64,000 nt of DNA from Marchantia polymorpha subsp. ruderalis (lineage: Eukaryota; Streptophyta; Marchantiopsida; Marchantiales; Marchantiaceae), in NCBI GenBank assembly GCA_037833965.1, contig AP031355.1, forward strand, positions 13,727,501-13,791,500, in the 5' to 3' direction. Under the pieces are notes generated by a model. That model saw nothing but the letters and a program-made list of their open reading frames with translations. It ran no database searches and was not told the DNA's origin. The stretch's first letter is position 1; each line of letters opens with the position of its first letter. Made by a program: the position numbers and the translations under genes. Positions 49,901 through 61,800 of this stretch are shown in pieces.

Positions 49901-51944
49901 CTAGAAGTCGGGATCGTCGACGCTGTATGGCTGTTAGTAGCTGAATCGCATCGTGCACTCCGTGAGAGTCACTCTGGCGCTCCACTCGGTCGTACAAAAC
50001 GAGGAGCTCAGTGTGTCCCTGGCCGTTTCTAAGCAGGGTTCACAGTCGGTAACTGATCGTATGGCTGGGTAGTTGCATCGGAGTGCTCTGATGCTTCCTT
50101 GGGATAAGTTCTGAACCCAGTTGTTGTCCTGGTACATCGGCAATTGGGCTCCGACCCCAGCGCTCGAATTTTTGTACCACCTTTCGCCTCTTGTGCTTAA
50201 TATGCTCTTGACAGGAATAAACCTTCTGCTATCAGCATGAAATTCATGGGCCGTAGGAATTTGTTGCTTGCCATGTGGAATGTCCAGACTGAGAACCGAT
50301 CTGCAGCAACTTCTCTGGTCTTCGGCTTGAATCAAACCATTCTCATATTCATGAACAAACCGAGTGGAGGCCGAGTCCACACACTCACTTCACAACACAG
50401 AGTTCTGAGTCTCACGGAGATCTGAGCGGAATGTAAGACTAGTAGCGCATGCTTCTGAGACCTTTTTCTTGCTTTCTACGAGTCCTTCCAGTTAACTTGT
50501 GAGCATATTAGCTCCAAAGTTCATACTGCTCTTTCTTTTATCTGCAATCAGTGTGGAAAGATGTTAGCTAGATATATTAAGTTTGTGCACCTGAACAACT
50601 CCGAACTAGAACGCAGGACTAAGTAAATTTCTGACTTTTTACGAGCACGAGTCGTCAAGACTAGGACGGATTTGACCCATTAGCTAAGATATGTCGGAAT
50701 CGTCAACCGATCAAATTACCGTGGGAATTCATCTTCCGAAGAAAATCTTCACTTTCTAGACTTGCTTACAAAGGTGTTGCAGTTCTCCTGAGTGATCTAC
50801 CAGCAGCTTGAAATGAGATCACAGATATCCCATGTATCACATACGACGGGCAAGTACCTTAACCTCACGGCGTGCGTCAATAACATATCCTAGGTCGAAT
50901 ATAGTTAAGCTCCAGCAAGTAGAAGCACTGGAAGTAGCTGATACAAAGATTTTGTAGCTGTGAAGGAATTCAACGCGAACTATTTCAGGATATTGAGGTT
51001 TCCGACACAGAATCTTTAGGACATTGTCGTCACATGCTAGCAGTTCACGTACGCTTTTCCAGTTTCGATTTAGTAGTAGCCTCCAAGGTCAAAACCTTGG
51101 AGGCTGGACTTCATCTGTCCCAAAGCAGGCTAATCTGAAGTTATGGGATGGAGGTGAACGCATTCAGACAACATTCGACAGTTGGAATGACTGTCTTACG
51201 ATTGAACATTATTAAGATGAACCAGAAATATGTTCGAGGACGAATGCAGAGTACGTTCGTTGTCGCAAGAGTAAACGTTCCGGTCACCCGACAAAGTTAG
51301 ATGGCAGGACAGGAAGCAATGAATGAAACAAGATGGAACTTAAACGTGTACTTCACAATGTGGTTCGGTCATCGATCTGAAGCTTGAACATGAACCCCAG
51401 AAAATGCAAATAGAGATATTAGTCGCTTCGGCAGCTCAGCCAGAACTATCAATACTGCCCTTCACTTAGGAAGGAATCAAGATTTCAGAAGAAGCAGCAA
51501 TGAAAACATTTGTAATTGACTTACTGAAGTACATGCAGAATACCTAGCGTTGAGTAGTGCCAAGTGTTCCCATTCAAACTGCTGTCTCCCTTGGTCACGA
51601 ACTCACTCAGACACAGACGAATTTAACTAGTATACGTAGCTCGTCTCCGCACGACGTGATAGAAAGTTGTTTCATCTTCATATTTGGACTACTGCGATTC
51701 TGTCTGTCACGCTTTTGTCGACATTTACTCGTGTCACGAGACTTGTCACTCGATACGGTAATAAAATCTCCTTCGCTTCGAATCAAACGACAGCACAGTA
51801 ATGTTGTACACAGAGTCGACAGAAGCTGCCGGTACACCGACTCATCTACACTCCATCGTCGTCGTACAGTGTATTCCATCAACTGGTATCACAGTTGTAG
51901 ACCTTCGAAAAGGTACATAGAAATTGCTATTTGTTTTCCAAAGG
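49901..51944. other. Spacer upstream of and around the U1 gene
   Basis: No recognised gene apart from the uncertain exon fragment above. It contains a 12-bp hairpin (51078-51105), and its right end is the 3' flank of the U1 snRNA gene. Confidence 0.45.
51078..51105. repeat. Perfect 12-bp inverted repeat with 4-nt loop
   Basis: AGCCTCCAAGGT, loop CAAA, ACCTTGGAGGCT. No gene is recognised around it and no T-run follows. Role unknown. Confidence 0.9.
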
Positions 51945-52104
51945 TGGAGGGCCGCGCGAACGCGAGCCCTCCTCTATCACAAATTACGACGTGCATTTTC
52001 CCCTTGGGGAAATGCTAGAATTTGCCGAGCCTTGGTGCAATGGGTCAGCCCACTCTAGGTCATCGCCCTTTCGGATCAGCGATAGGCCCCGCCCAGGTAA
52101 GTAT
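51945..52104 (-). ncRNA. U1 spliceosomal snRNA
   Basis: Read on the minus strand, the RNA starts ATACTTACCTGG, the sequence that pairs with 5' splice sites. Stem-loop I has the U1-70K loop in a variant form (TGATCCGAAAGG, stem ATCGC/GCGAT). Stem-loop II shows the U1A loop CCATTGCACC. A TTTCCCC/GGGGAAA stem (52012-51997) follows, then the Sm site AATTTGTG, and a GC-rich 3' hairpin with core CGCGTTCGCG (51946-51972, 11 bp with a bulge). All elements are in U1 order and the length is about 160 nt, as expected. The exact 3' end is estimated from the last hairpin. Whether it is a functional U1, a variant or a recent pseudogene depends on expression; the promoter-like motif upstream favours a functional gene. 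Confidence 0.9.
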
Positions 52105-52164
52105 ACTTCTCTTCCGTTGGTCAAGCTTAATGAACCATTGTTCTCTGTGATAAAACTGTAAGGC

Positions 52165-52177
52165 TTATGGGTTTATA
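52165..52177 (-). promoter_or_regulatory. Candidate upstream sequence element of the U1 gene
   Basis: On the minus strand the sequence TATAAACCCATAA lies at -73 to -61 from the U1 start. The U6 gene has TATAAAACCCATAC at nearly the same distance. Plant snRNA genes carry an upstream element of the form RTCCCACATCG at this place; only the CCCA core agrees. Inferred from position and sharing. Confidence 0.5.
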
Positions 52178-52439
52178 AACTTTCGTTGTGGTTGGTTTGC
52201 GCTTCGCAGCGTTGGAATGCTGGATTGGACTTGAGAACTGTCCGGGCTACAAGTCTTGGCTTCTTCAGCTCTTATCGATCCAATGAGTGAGCGAGAAAGT
52301 GGCAACGCATGCATTCAAAGATCTCCCTTTCAAAGAGAAAACAAGCAATAACTAATAAAAAAGCCAAGCTAAGCCTATCACACGAGAACGAAGAAAATAC
52401 TTTCTAGCAAACGTGCTACTCTAATATCACCTGCGAGTC

Positions 52440-53590
52440 AAATATACTGATAAATCTCTAACTCGCTTACCACTTACTTTATTCACAAGAGTGACTCTAT
52501 TTATCTACATATATATTATTATTTGGAATTTTTGAAATCAAATAGACACAGATTGAATACTCTACTTTTGTCAAACTTCATAGAAAATTTTATTAGAATT
52601 TCCAAAATTAATTTTTAATTTTTTTTATAGAAAAATTTCATCGCTTCATAGAGTAACATCCATCCATCAAATTTTAAACAAAATCATCAGAATCTAACTC
52701 ACAATTTCAAAAAAAATATGTTTCATTGATGGAATTATTTTGAAAAAAAAGATTCCATATTCTTTAAAAAACTTGATTTGAATTTGTGAAACTATAAAAA
52801 ATATATCGATCTAAATAATAATGTCAGTACAACCAGATTTTAGAAGTTTATCTACTCTACAAAGTTCAAGAAGTGCCATGCTATATATAAAAAATTTACC
52901 TAGCACTTTGGATTCAGAATTCATCAATTGACTTCAAATTTTAATTTGAATACAATTGGAAGTCATATTTTTTTTTCAATTAGATTATTTTTAAAGCATA
53001 TTAGATTTTAGAGCCAAAATCACTCCACTACATCATAAGTTGAATTTCAAAGTTTGTACTGACAGAAATAGAAAAGTCCATCAAGAATTATCACTTTGAA
53101 CTAAATTTTAATCTGGTGAAATTTTAATCTTATTATTGATATCATCTTCTCTAACATGATACAAACAAACCTTGAAAACTTTATAATACTTCAATTGAGT
53201 TGACCCATACAATGTCAAGTATATTTGAATGTATGATGTTCATCATTTTAGCATGAAGAAAATTTCTAAGCGATACAAGTACAATGATAAAAGTTGACAA
53301 CGATGAATATATTCTATTTTTATTACAAAGTTTACAACATTCTAAAATTTTATCATGTCTTTATTTTGTATTTTTTGTGTACTACATTATCACCAGCTTA
53401 TCTTTTTACTCAGCAAGCAATGTTTCACATTGGTACTTTCGTTTTCATCTTCAACAAGATATTTAATATTTCATAAATCATATTTCAAAGCTTGTATCTT
53501 CATACAAGTTTTGAAATATTATTACTACTACTATATAACATACATTGATTAGATATATTAATAATATAGATATACATTCATTGGATATAT
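52440..53590. other. AT-rich gene-free island
   Basis: Strongly AT-rich, no motif-bearing frame, similar in character to the islands at 9.3-11.6 kb and 24-26 kb. It separates the U1 and U6 genes. Confidence 0.6.
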
Positions 53591-54646
53591 ATTCATTTTC
53601 AGCTCAGTAGCTGTGTTCTTTGAAAGTAGCGATGGTTTCGGGCTCTTTCGAATTCCATGCAAATCTCATTTTGAAAGGTGAAATTTGCCATTCATCTTGT
53701 AACTTGTACCACAATTACTGGTGCCACTTCAAAATTTAGTCAATTTGTCGTTTGCGTCTCCCCAGTAACTTTGTTCACTTGGTTTCGCAACTCCTCCATG
53801 AATGAGCAGATTATGATGCGAACTATGGTTATTTCGACTGTTGTCAAAGATGACATGGAAGGATTGTTGAGTTCATTCTGTCGGAATCTGTCCCCATCCG
53901 AATTGAGCTGAAAAACTGATGACTGCTTTTTGGGAAGAAACTTCTGGTGCACATACGTTTTCGTATCGAGAGTATTTTGGGACTCATGACTCATCCATAT
54001 CCAGTCCTATACCTTTGCTACATTTTCACACATCATAAAAGATTTGAGACAAATTGAGCATTGACAATGCCTTCCGCAGCAAGATTAACTGGACATAAAG
54101 ACGTCTTAGTGTTAGTCTTTAACAGGTGCAGAACGAATGAAAGGCAATACGAGAATTCAAACAACGGTTGAATTCTCATTACACTCTCAATTTCAGTCTA
54201 CCATGATCTTATTATAGCTTATTTCTTCCATATTGTTCTGGTGTTGGGTTGGTCCCTATCTGCTATCATTAAAGGAAGAGTAAAACTGATAAAACTGGTA
54301 AAACTGTCCTACTTGGTGCTACTTCTGCAGAACAAAGAAACGTTGAGAGAGTAGGGAAAATTAACCATCCAAGAGGTCAAGAGAGTCCTGTGAGTCGACC
54401 ACGTCCGAAAGCCATCGTCACAACCTCCTTGCGAACCGTGATTCTTCATTCATGGATTTGTCAATTGATTTCTAATTCCAAGACAAGATTTGCCTTTTCT
54501 GATCTTCTACTGTAACATTACATCAACAAAATTCCTATCCAGATGTTCCCCAGGGACTGAGGTAAAGGCAGTTGTTATTTGTCTCGTCTAGCCGAGAATT
54601 CGCCAACGTGAAAAAAAGCATGCAATTTCCACGCGTGTGGTTTCAG

Positions 54647-54920
54647 AGGTGCATACATCAATTCGAATTGCGGGAATCCCTTACGATCTGAATGTCCAGG
54701 CGCCGACACCCACCGGCACTTTCGCAATTGACAATGTGACAAACCTTCGACTTCAAAAGAGCACCGGCTTCAGACTTGCACTCTGTCAAACATTCCCATT
54801 CAGTACAAATGAGAGTTGTAATCTGTGCGATTCGGAATCTTCTTCTCTCTGTGCCACATCATCTGCTCTTCCTTCGGTCGATGCAGCAAGCGAGGAGAGA
54901 AGCGTGTCCATCACTGCCAG
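54647..54920 (+). CDS. Candidate orphan internal exon, unidentified
   Basis: An open stretch is bounded by a good acceptor (GGTTTCAG) and a strong donor (CCAG/GTAAGT). It reads EVHTSIRIAGIPYDLNVQAP followed by a Ser/Thr-rich part with several cysteines. No family recognised and no partner exon found. It ends 48 bp from the 3' end of the oppositely oriented U6 gene. It could be a chance frame. Confidence 0.2.
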
Positions 54921-54968
54921 GTAAGTACTCAGTTCCCAGTAAAGAAATCAAGGGCAGGATCGCCAAAA

Positions 54969-55018
54969 AAAATTTGGACCATTTCTCGATTTGTGCGTGT
55001 CATCCTTGCGCAGGGGCC

Positions 55019-55050
<32 letters not shown>

Positions 55051-55070
55051 TCGGATGTCCCCGAAGGGAC
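54969..55070 (-). ncRNA. U6 spliceosomal snRNA
   Basis: On the minus strand it starts GTCCCTTCGGGGACATCC, continues with the invariant ACAGAGAAGATTAGCATGG and the U2/U4-pairing region, then GATGACACGCACAAATCGAG, and ends GGTCCAAATTTT. As far as I can compare, it agrees with the plant U6 sequence throughout its 102 nt. A run of eight T follows at the 3' end (complement of 54965-54972) and serves as the Pol III stop. This RNA catalyses splicing in the nucleus. Confidence 0.97.
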
Positions 55071-55090
55071 GAGAAGGAAGATGCGGCTGT

Positions 55091-55139
55091 GTTTTATATT
55101 CACAGAATTTATAATTCTACTAAGTGTATGGGTTTTATA
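55091..55139 (-). promoter_or_regulatory. U6 Pol III promoter: TATA box and candidate upstream element
   Basis: AATATAAAAC lies at about -30 to -21 (55091-55100), the right place for the TATA box of plant U6 genes. TATAAAACCCATAC lies at -69 to -56 (55126-55139), where the upstream sequence element belongs, and resembles the U1 motif. The classical RTCCCACATCG is not visible. Confidence 0.6.
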
Positions 55140-58100
55140 AGGGAAGCACACGCCACGTTACTCGACGTAGGCCAATCTTTCGACCGTGCAATATCTTAAG
55201 AAGCAGTTACCAGACCGAAGTTATAACGTCCCTACGGCTTCCAAGAATGATTGGTGTCATCTTGTCCGTCTACGCCCATCTCATTTACTCACGCCCGCGG
55301 TTTCAGAACCTCGGGCTTTATTTAGAACTTCATTTTGCTATCTTCTCTAAGATATCCCAAGTTCCTCTATTGTGTGATATGATGCAGTGAATAATTAGGT
55401 GTGGATAATGAACGAGGAAATGAAATGAGATTACATACAAACATTCTTTGTTTGGAATGGACTAGCGTAGCTTGGACTGCAGAGAGATAGATTAATTCAC
55501 TTCAAACCATCAATCATACAAACTTCAAACGGCCACCTGCTTCAGGTGCATACTCAAGTTGACAATAGAAGACATGAAAGATCCACTCAGCTACAGAGCA
55601 GCTCGACTCCAGCCCTCATCGTTGTCAATACTCAAAGTAGGCATTTCAGGCGCTATTTGAGTTTTCTCGAAGGTGAAACAAAATTCTATGCGTTCCCAAT
55701 ATAATTGAACCAACTTTTACCAATATACAAAATGGTACTACGATATGACAAAAGACGTTACTAAAATCGGTGCTGGCTATTAACCACTTGTCATTCATCT
55801 TTATCGTATGTATTGCACCATAGAGTACGGAGTAATGGTATAAGCAGCTAATCTATAATGGTGGGACATACACCTACTTATGGGGAGTATGAGAGATTGT
55901 GTGTTCTTAAACCAGTTATGGCAGGCCTCCTAAATTCTGGGAGTCAACTACAAAATCCCAGAATTAACCGAAATTAAAACTTGCTGCGTCCATAAATTAA
56001 GGACGCTGTCAGTATCATAATCCATAGTCAATCACGGTGCTGAGACATGGGGAATGGATGTTATAAGACGTCTCGAAGGAAAAGCTGAGTTTTTACCAAG
56101 AAGAATCTGAAAGTGATTTCTGTTTTGCAAATATTGCTTACTGTGCTTGAAGGTGCGTGAAGCTTTATGATCTAATTCCCATGAACTTCTTACCGGATAT
56201 CCCTGTCTATACAACCTGCATCTAAGACTATATTCCACTGGTTATTATCTTTTACATTTTTTGCCCGCTGAAGATTTCTCATCAATCACCAACCATTGTT
56301 GCTGTAATCCATATGTCCTCAAAAGGGTGTAGCATATCCCACTTGCGTCTAGAAGTTCGCTCCTTTCTTGGAGTATTGATTTTGCGTACTCTTGAACGTG
56401 TGCAGTCACATTGGCTCGATGATACAATCTCATTTGAAGAAATCCAAGTGTACTTCACAATTGTTTCATGGCAGTGAGGGCTCGTGGTTTATACATAATC
56501 AGTTTCTAACACTCAAACTCTGTCACATATCTCAGAGGCAATTTATCGAAGTCACATTTAGACCATCATCGAGTAATAAAGTGCGTTTCTGAGTAAATCC
56601 CAGAATTAACAAAAATAAGAAAAATAGAATCCATAATTTAAGTTAATTTTGGTAATTATGGGAATTCCCAAGCCTTACGAGGCCTGAGTTATGGCCACAC
56701 CTCCTACTCTGCTGTGGTATTATGATACCATATTTATGATTCTACTATCTTGGCTTGCAAGGACAAGGGGAGGTTTCGTGGCAGTAGTTTTTGCTTCAAT
56801 ACATTCGATAGTGATGAAACCTAAATTCAGGATCGGCAGGGCCAAGTGTAGGTTGTTCTGTAGCTATTCTGCAAAGTGGTACCTTATTTTTATATCTTAA
56901 GGTAAGGTTCTATTCTTTTGCTCTAGTATATCTACATAAAGAAGTATGTTTCCATACAGTGCAATACAACTTTCCACACATTCCAAAAGCACGTACCGTG
57001 GCAAAAAGGACCGAAAGAGCACCGTGACCGAAAAGGGACCGCCTTTGTGACAGAAATCAGGATGTGTGCAGAGAGTTAAGGTTGGCTGTTTGCTTGCTCA
57101 TGAAGCTGATTACAATTTTCCATATGATATTTTAATGGCAATATAAATGGTAAATGATAAATCTTGTAAATATAAACTACTTGTCATATTTTGGGCTTAA
57201 TCTCCCTAATAAAGCCATACAAACTCCTACCTTAGGATGGAAGAGAAAAAAGTGCAACCAAGGGCACTATTTAGCTATAGAATAGTGACCAGTATTTAGT
57301 CCGTAGCGATATTCATAATACTCACTTACAAGAGTTCTTAATTTTACTGATTTTCTGGCATTTTCTTCAAGTTTTTTATCACAAAGTAGTATTCCACCAA
57401 AGTCCCTGACCACTACTAATATCAATGTTTCGAGAATGGGGCATCCTTTCAAGATCTCACCAGAAAGCCATAACTGAATACTCCTTGTACTACAAACACC
57501 ATCACAGCCTTGCAATACCTGCATGAAATTTCGTACCATCCCGTTAAGGGCAAGCACAGTTATTCAGTTGCCAATGGCTGGTAAAGCTCTGCGGGTTGAA
57601 TCGAATTACAAACCACATGCTTCACCGCTTGTGCAGGCCCCTGTCAAATTCCTTTGGTAGGGTCGGTACCCATCTCCCATGTGGAAGACATATACCTCCC
57701 CCCGAACCATACGTGCCAGTCTCCCGGCATATGGGTCTCCTTGTCACTAACAAATCTAGATGTCCTCGGAGAACTTTCCCTGGCAAGATGTAAATTTCGT
57801 TGTTGAATGCACGTGTTTACAAGGCCCCAAAGGACCATCAGATGAAATCGATTGGGACGTTTCACATTATAAACAAAAATCCTTCACAAGCTTGTCCACC
57901 TATGGGTCACAAAAACCCACTTACTAGGAAAAATATGCCGCTCCTTTGGGCTTTGGATTAAGGCCGGGCAATATTACTAGCGACGAAGAGTATCGGTTGC
58001 CGGTCATTTGCTACACATCTTTCAACTGAAAACGCGCGTGAAAGCCCACAATTTTATTGATGTAAATCATCAAAATAACGCTTGAATCGTATTCGGATAC

Positions 58101-58817
58101 ACTTGAGCCTACAATTGTACATTCCATTTCCGGAAAACTTTCACGTCTCGAAGAATGACTAAAAAATTCAGAATATCGATCCGACACTACAGGCCACTGA
58201 AAATGGTCAGTGTATCTCGATGATGCCGCCATATCCCAACAAAAAATTTCTAGTCTACAAATTACATTCTGCAGTTAATTTATTTTGCTGCTCTCGTGCA
58301 CTGTCATGGGCATTCTTCCCATAAACTTGCCAAACCAACCCCGAACATCTTCAGCTAGGGAATACATAACAAATGGCACTGGTAATTCCCATGCCCTGTC
58401 CAATGAACCCACAAGTCAGGAAACAGCGGTAGGTAGAAACCCTATGAACAGCTTTACATTTGTTATTTACCCTTTACATCCAACCATATGTATTCTATTT
58501 GTCTTCTAGCATGCTTCAGGACTCTGTAGACTGGATTCCATCATGCATCTACCTTACATCGAAATCAGTCCTAACATTAGAAATTGTTGCATGCACGAAA
58601 TAACGAAATGGGCAGATTCCAAAGTAACATACGTGATCCAGAAGAGCTTAGGGATGGATGGTGAGCAGTCTGTTGACTTGTTTCTTGTGAGGACACCTCC
58701 GTGTACATTTCTATCGTTTAAGGCGATGGCATTTCCATTTCCTTCAAGTGAGCGGCCACCAGCTTCGACACAGATCCTCAGTGATCAGGTAGAATTGGTT
58801 ATCTTCATTTGTGGTCC
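55140..58817. other. 3.7-kb spacer between U6 and the helicase gene
   Basis: No confident gene. A 96-codon minus-strand frame at 57267-57557 contains a leucine-rich-repeat-like phrase (GCPILETLILVV) but no more, so it may be a decayed fragment. Short direct repeats of AAATCCCAGAATTAAC occur at about 55953 and 56597. The right end is the helicase 3' UTR. Confidence 0.45.
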
Positions 58818-61800
58818 TCAAATGTCCTCAACTTCTTCATCGAAGTCTCCAAAATTTACTCCAATTTCTTCGGCCTCTTCCTCTTCTGGATAATCGTCAT
58901 TATTATCCATTTCCACATCTGCAGACTTCGGAGGTTCCACAAGCTTCTCTGCAGCTTTCTTTTCAGCAAGCAGGAGTCGTAACTGGGATTCCTCTTCGTC
59001 GAGTTTCTTCATGGCTTCCAGGCTCTGATCACTAAAAAGCGAGTGATAAGGTTTCGAGACCTTCAGAAGTCGACGGCGCTCCTCAGCACTTGTTATCAGA
59101 TTGTTCCAGTGCTTATCTTGTTTCAAGGCAGCAGAACAACCCACCACCTGGACGAGAGAATAATTCGTCAGTTTGTGCGAACCTTATACTTTTAACAAAA
59201 TCAACATGTAAACGATAACTTTGTGACAAGAGAAACAGCAAAGAAGTTACTTCATCTGATGGTTCGATTAGGAAGACGTTCAAATAAAGATAACTCGATT
59301 CTTAGAAACGTACCAGCATAGAAGCTCGTGCTCGTGTCAAGCCCACGTTCATTCGACGGTAATCAGACACGAACCCAATTCCGCCTTTGGGATTTGCACG
59401 CACGCATGAAAATATGGCAATATCTTTTTCCCTTCCCTGCAGAAATATGGATCGAATCAGTTAGGACAAACGTACCTGTTGTTCGGATATTAGACTGCTC
59501 ACAAAACTCAATGGCTCCAATCAATACACGGACGGATACTAGATCCATAGGTCCAAAAAGGTTAAAAAGCCAGGTGGAAGCTTGAAATCTTAAGGTCAAT
59601 GAAGACTTCACCTGAAATCCATCTACAGTATTGATGTCGATAAGCTTCGTGGCCTCTACACCGATCGCATCCCGGAAAAGCTCTCTTATGAGCTTAACTT
59701 GTTGTTTGTAGGGGGAAATGACGGCTAAATGTGGTCCATCTTTCAGCGATGGATACATTCCCACCAAACATTTATACAGGACTAGGACAAAATCTGCTTC
59801 ATCTTGGTTAACCCATGATCCACTTCCCGGAGGTTGACTCTCTTGTCCAGCAATATCTAAGAAGGCGAAGGGACCAAAACAGCGATGCTCATGCCAAGGC
59901 CGAGTAGTTTGTAGCTCAACTTCATCTCCATCCACTAGAGCTTCGTGATAAAACTCCTTAGACGGAAATTCACGAATCTATATGTTCATGACAAAGTGAT
60001 GATGTCAGGTTCAAAGCTGCAGGTCGCGACAGTTCATCGATATGCATTTAACATGTATTTTGCAGGAACAACATCATATTTAAACCGAGGAAACAATGCT
60101 CTCAAGTTCGAATTGTTTAGTCATGCTCTTACTTGAGGATGCATGCGGTACTGAGTGTTCAGCATTTGTACTGGATAACCAGCTTGTTGAAAACGCTTGA
60201 ACAAACTCATTCCATATCTGCCAAACGGATTTGTCGTTAATCAGATCCACGTAATGGTCTATTAGTTGCAAAAGCCTAGTCAAGATATCAACCAAGATGG
60301 ATAGCGAGACCTTATTTTCCAAACAAGAAGGTGTTTTCAGGTTACCCATGCTGTACAGCGTTCGTAGAAAGCACAGTTGCTGGCAACTGAATGGGATCCC
60401 CAACCTGCATACAAACAGAAACTACAAAGTTAAATGTTGAAAGCGGATCATTTCAGCAACTTACCCTGTTTTTGCGTTTTTAACAAAAAAAGTAACAAAG
60501 CACAATAAACATCACGTTTTTTAATAAAGGAGGGCCTAGGTAGGAAGGGAGCCGTGCCAGGAAAGCTTGTCGGCAACCATGCATAAGAGGAACCATTGTT
60601 GACGGTTCCACCTGCAACAAAAATACACCTGTGTCAGAGCCGTATAATTCAGGGACAATTGGCAGAGAGGTTATGTTCTTATGAGGAATTGCTTGTCGAC
60701 CATGGATATTTCGTTCTGAACCATAGACGCTGCCAGACAGAGAGAGAAACAGCGCTGGAACGAGATGAAAATGTGGTGTTGAGAGAGTTATAAACTCTAA
60801 TTTAACGTAGAAGAAAATCTGGACTGTTCGTGGTGAACTTTACTTCTCGCCTTCCAAGTTCCATATGGCAAAGGTCTAAGCAGAACGGAGAAAAATCTAT
60901 TCGCACCTGACCCAAACACAATTGGAACTACAAGACCACAACTTCACTGACAGGTAGTGGACGACAGTATATGGCTTTTAAGAAGGACAAAGGTAAAAAT
61001 TTTACATCACAGCTTGTTAAGGGCAAAGATTTACTTACAGCTTGCGCTGCTTCATCAATAACTACAACATCAAACCCTCGGTTCATCCGTTTGAAGACAC
61101 CAGCTCCACTGAAACTCAATGTAGAGCACACCTGATTCCACTCAGGTGTCATCAACATATACTAAATCAGTTTGCTTCTTAAACTGCATGCAGACAATTC
61201 GGAATGTAGAAATAGCACACAAGCCATATCTTCTTCCACACTACCGACTTGCCCAAGCTTCAAAATTGAAGCTTCTATACGCACAATTGCCGCTTCATCC
61301 AGGATCTGTATCCTGATGCGGTCGCGCTCCATTCCAGCGGTAGCACGAGGTCCCGCCGATACAGCTGATCTTTCTGTACTGCTGAGCCGGTGTTGAACCT
61401 TCAACAAAGATATAAACTTTAAATTGAATCATGTGCTCCAAAGAAGGTGGACGGAGTTCAGTTTAAAACAATGCTGCAGCGGTTGAACATACCAGAGTGT
61501 CCATAGAGACGGACTGTACAGAGTGGTGGGCATTCAGTCCCACGCGAACGATGTTTGGAGTGTACATCATTCCTTTTTCATCTCTTAGACCTGAAATGCC
61601 CCAATCCTCCTGTTTGGTCAGCTTCAGAAGTAATGATTGCAGTTTTTGATGAAGATAGTATCTTTCCAAAGATCCGGAAAACATGAATAAAACAATACGT
61701 GAAGTACAGAACTATAAAGAAACTAAAAGGCAGAAGTAAGGAACCTGTACGCAACAGTCGCAAGACAATCTCATCCAGAGCCGAGTTGGAAGGAGCACAA

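Noticed and set aside
57267-57557. 96-codon minus-strand frame with a leucine-rich-repeat-like phrase
   Set aside because: One short phrase is not enough for a family call, and no neighbouring repeats are found.
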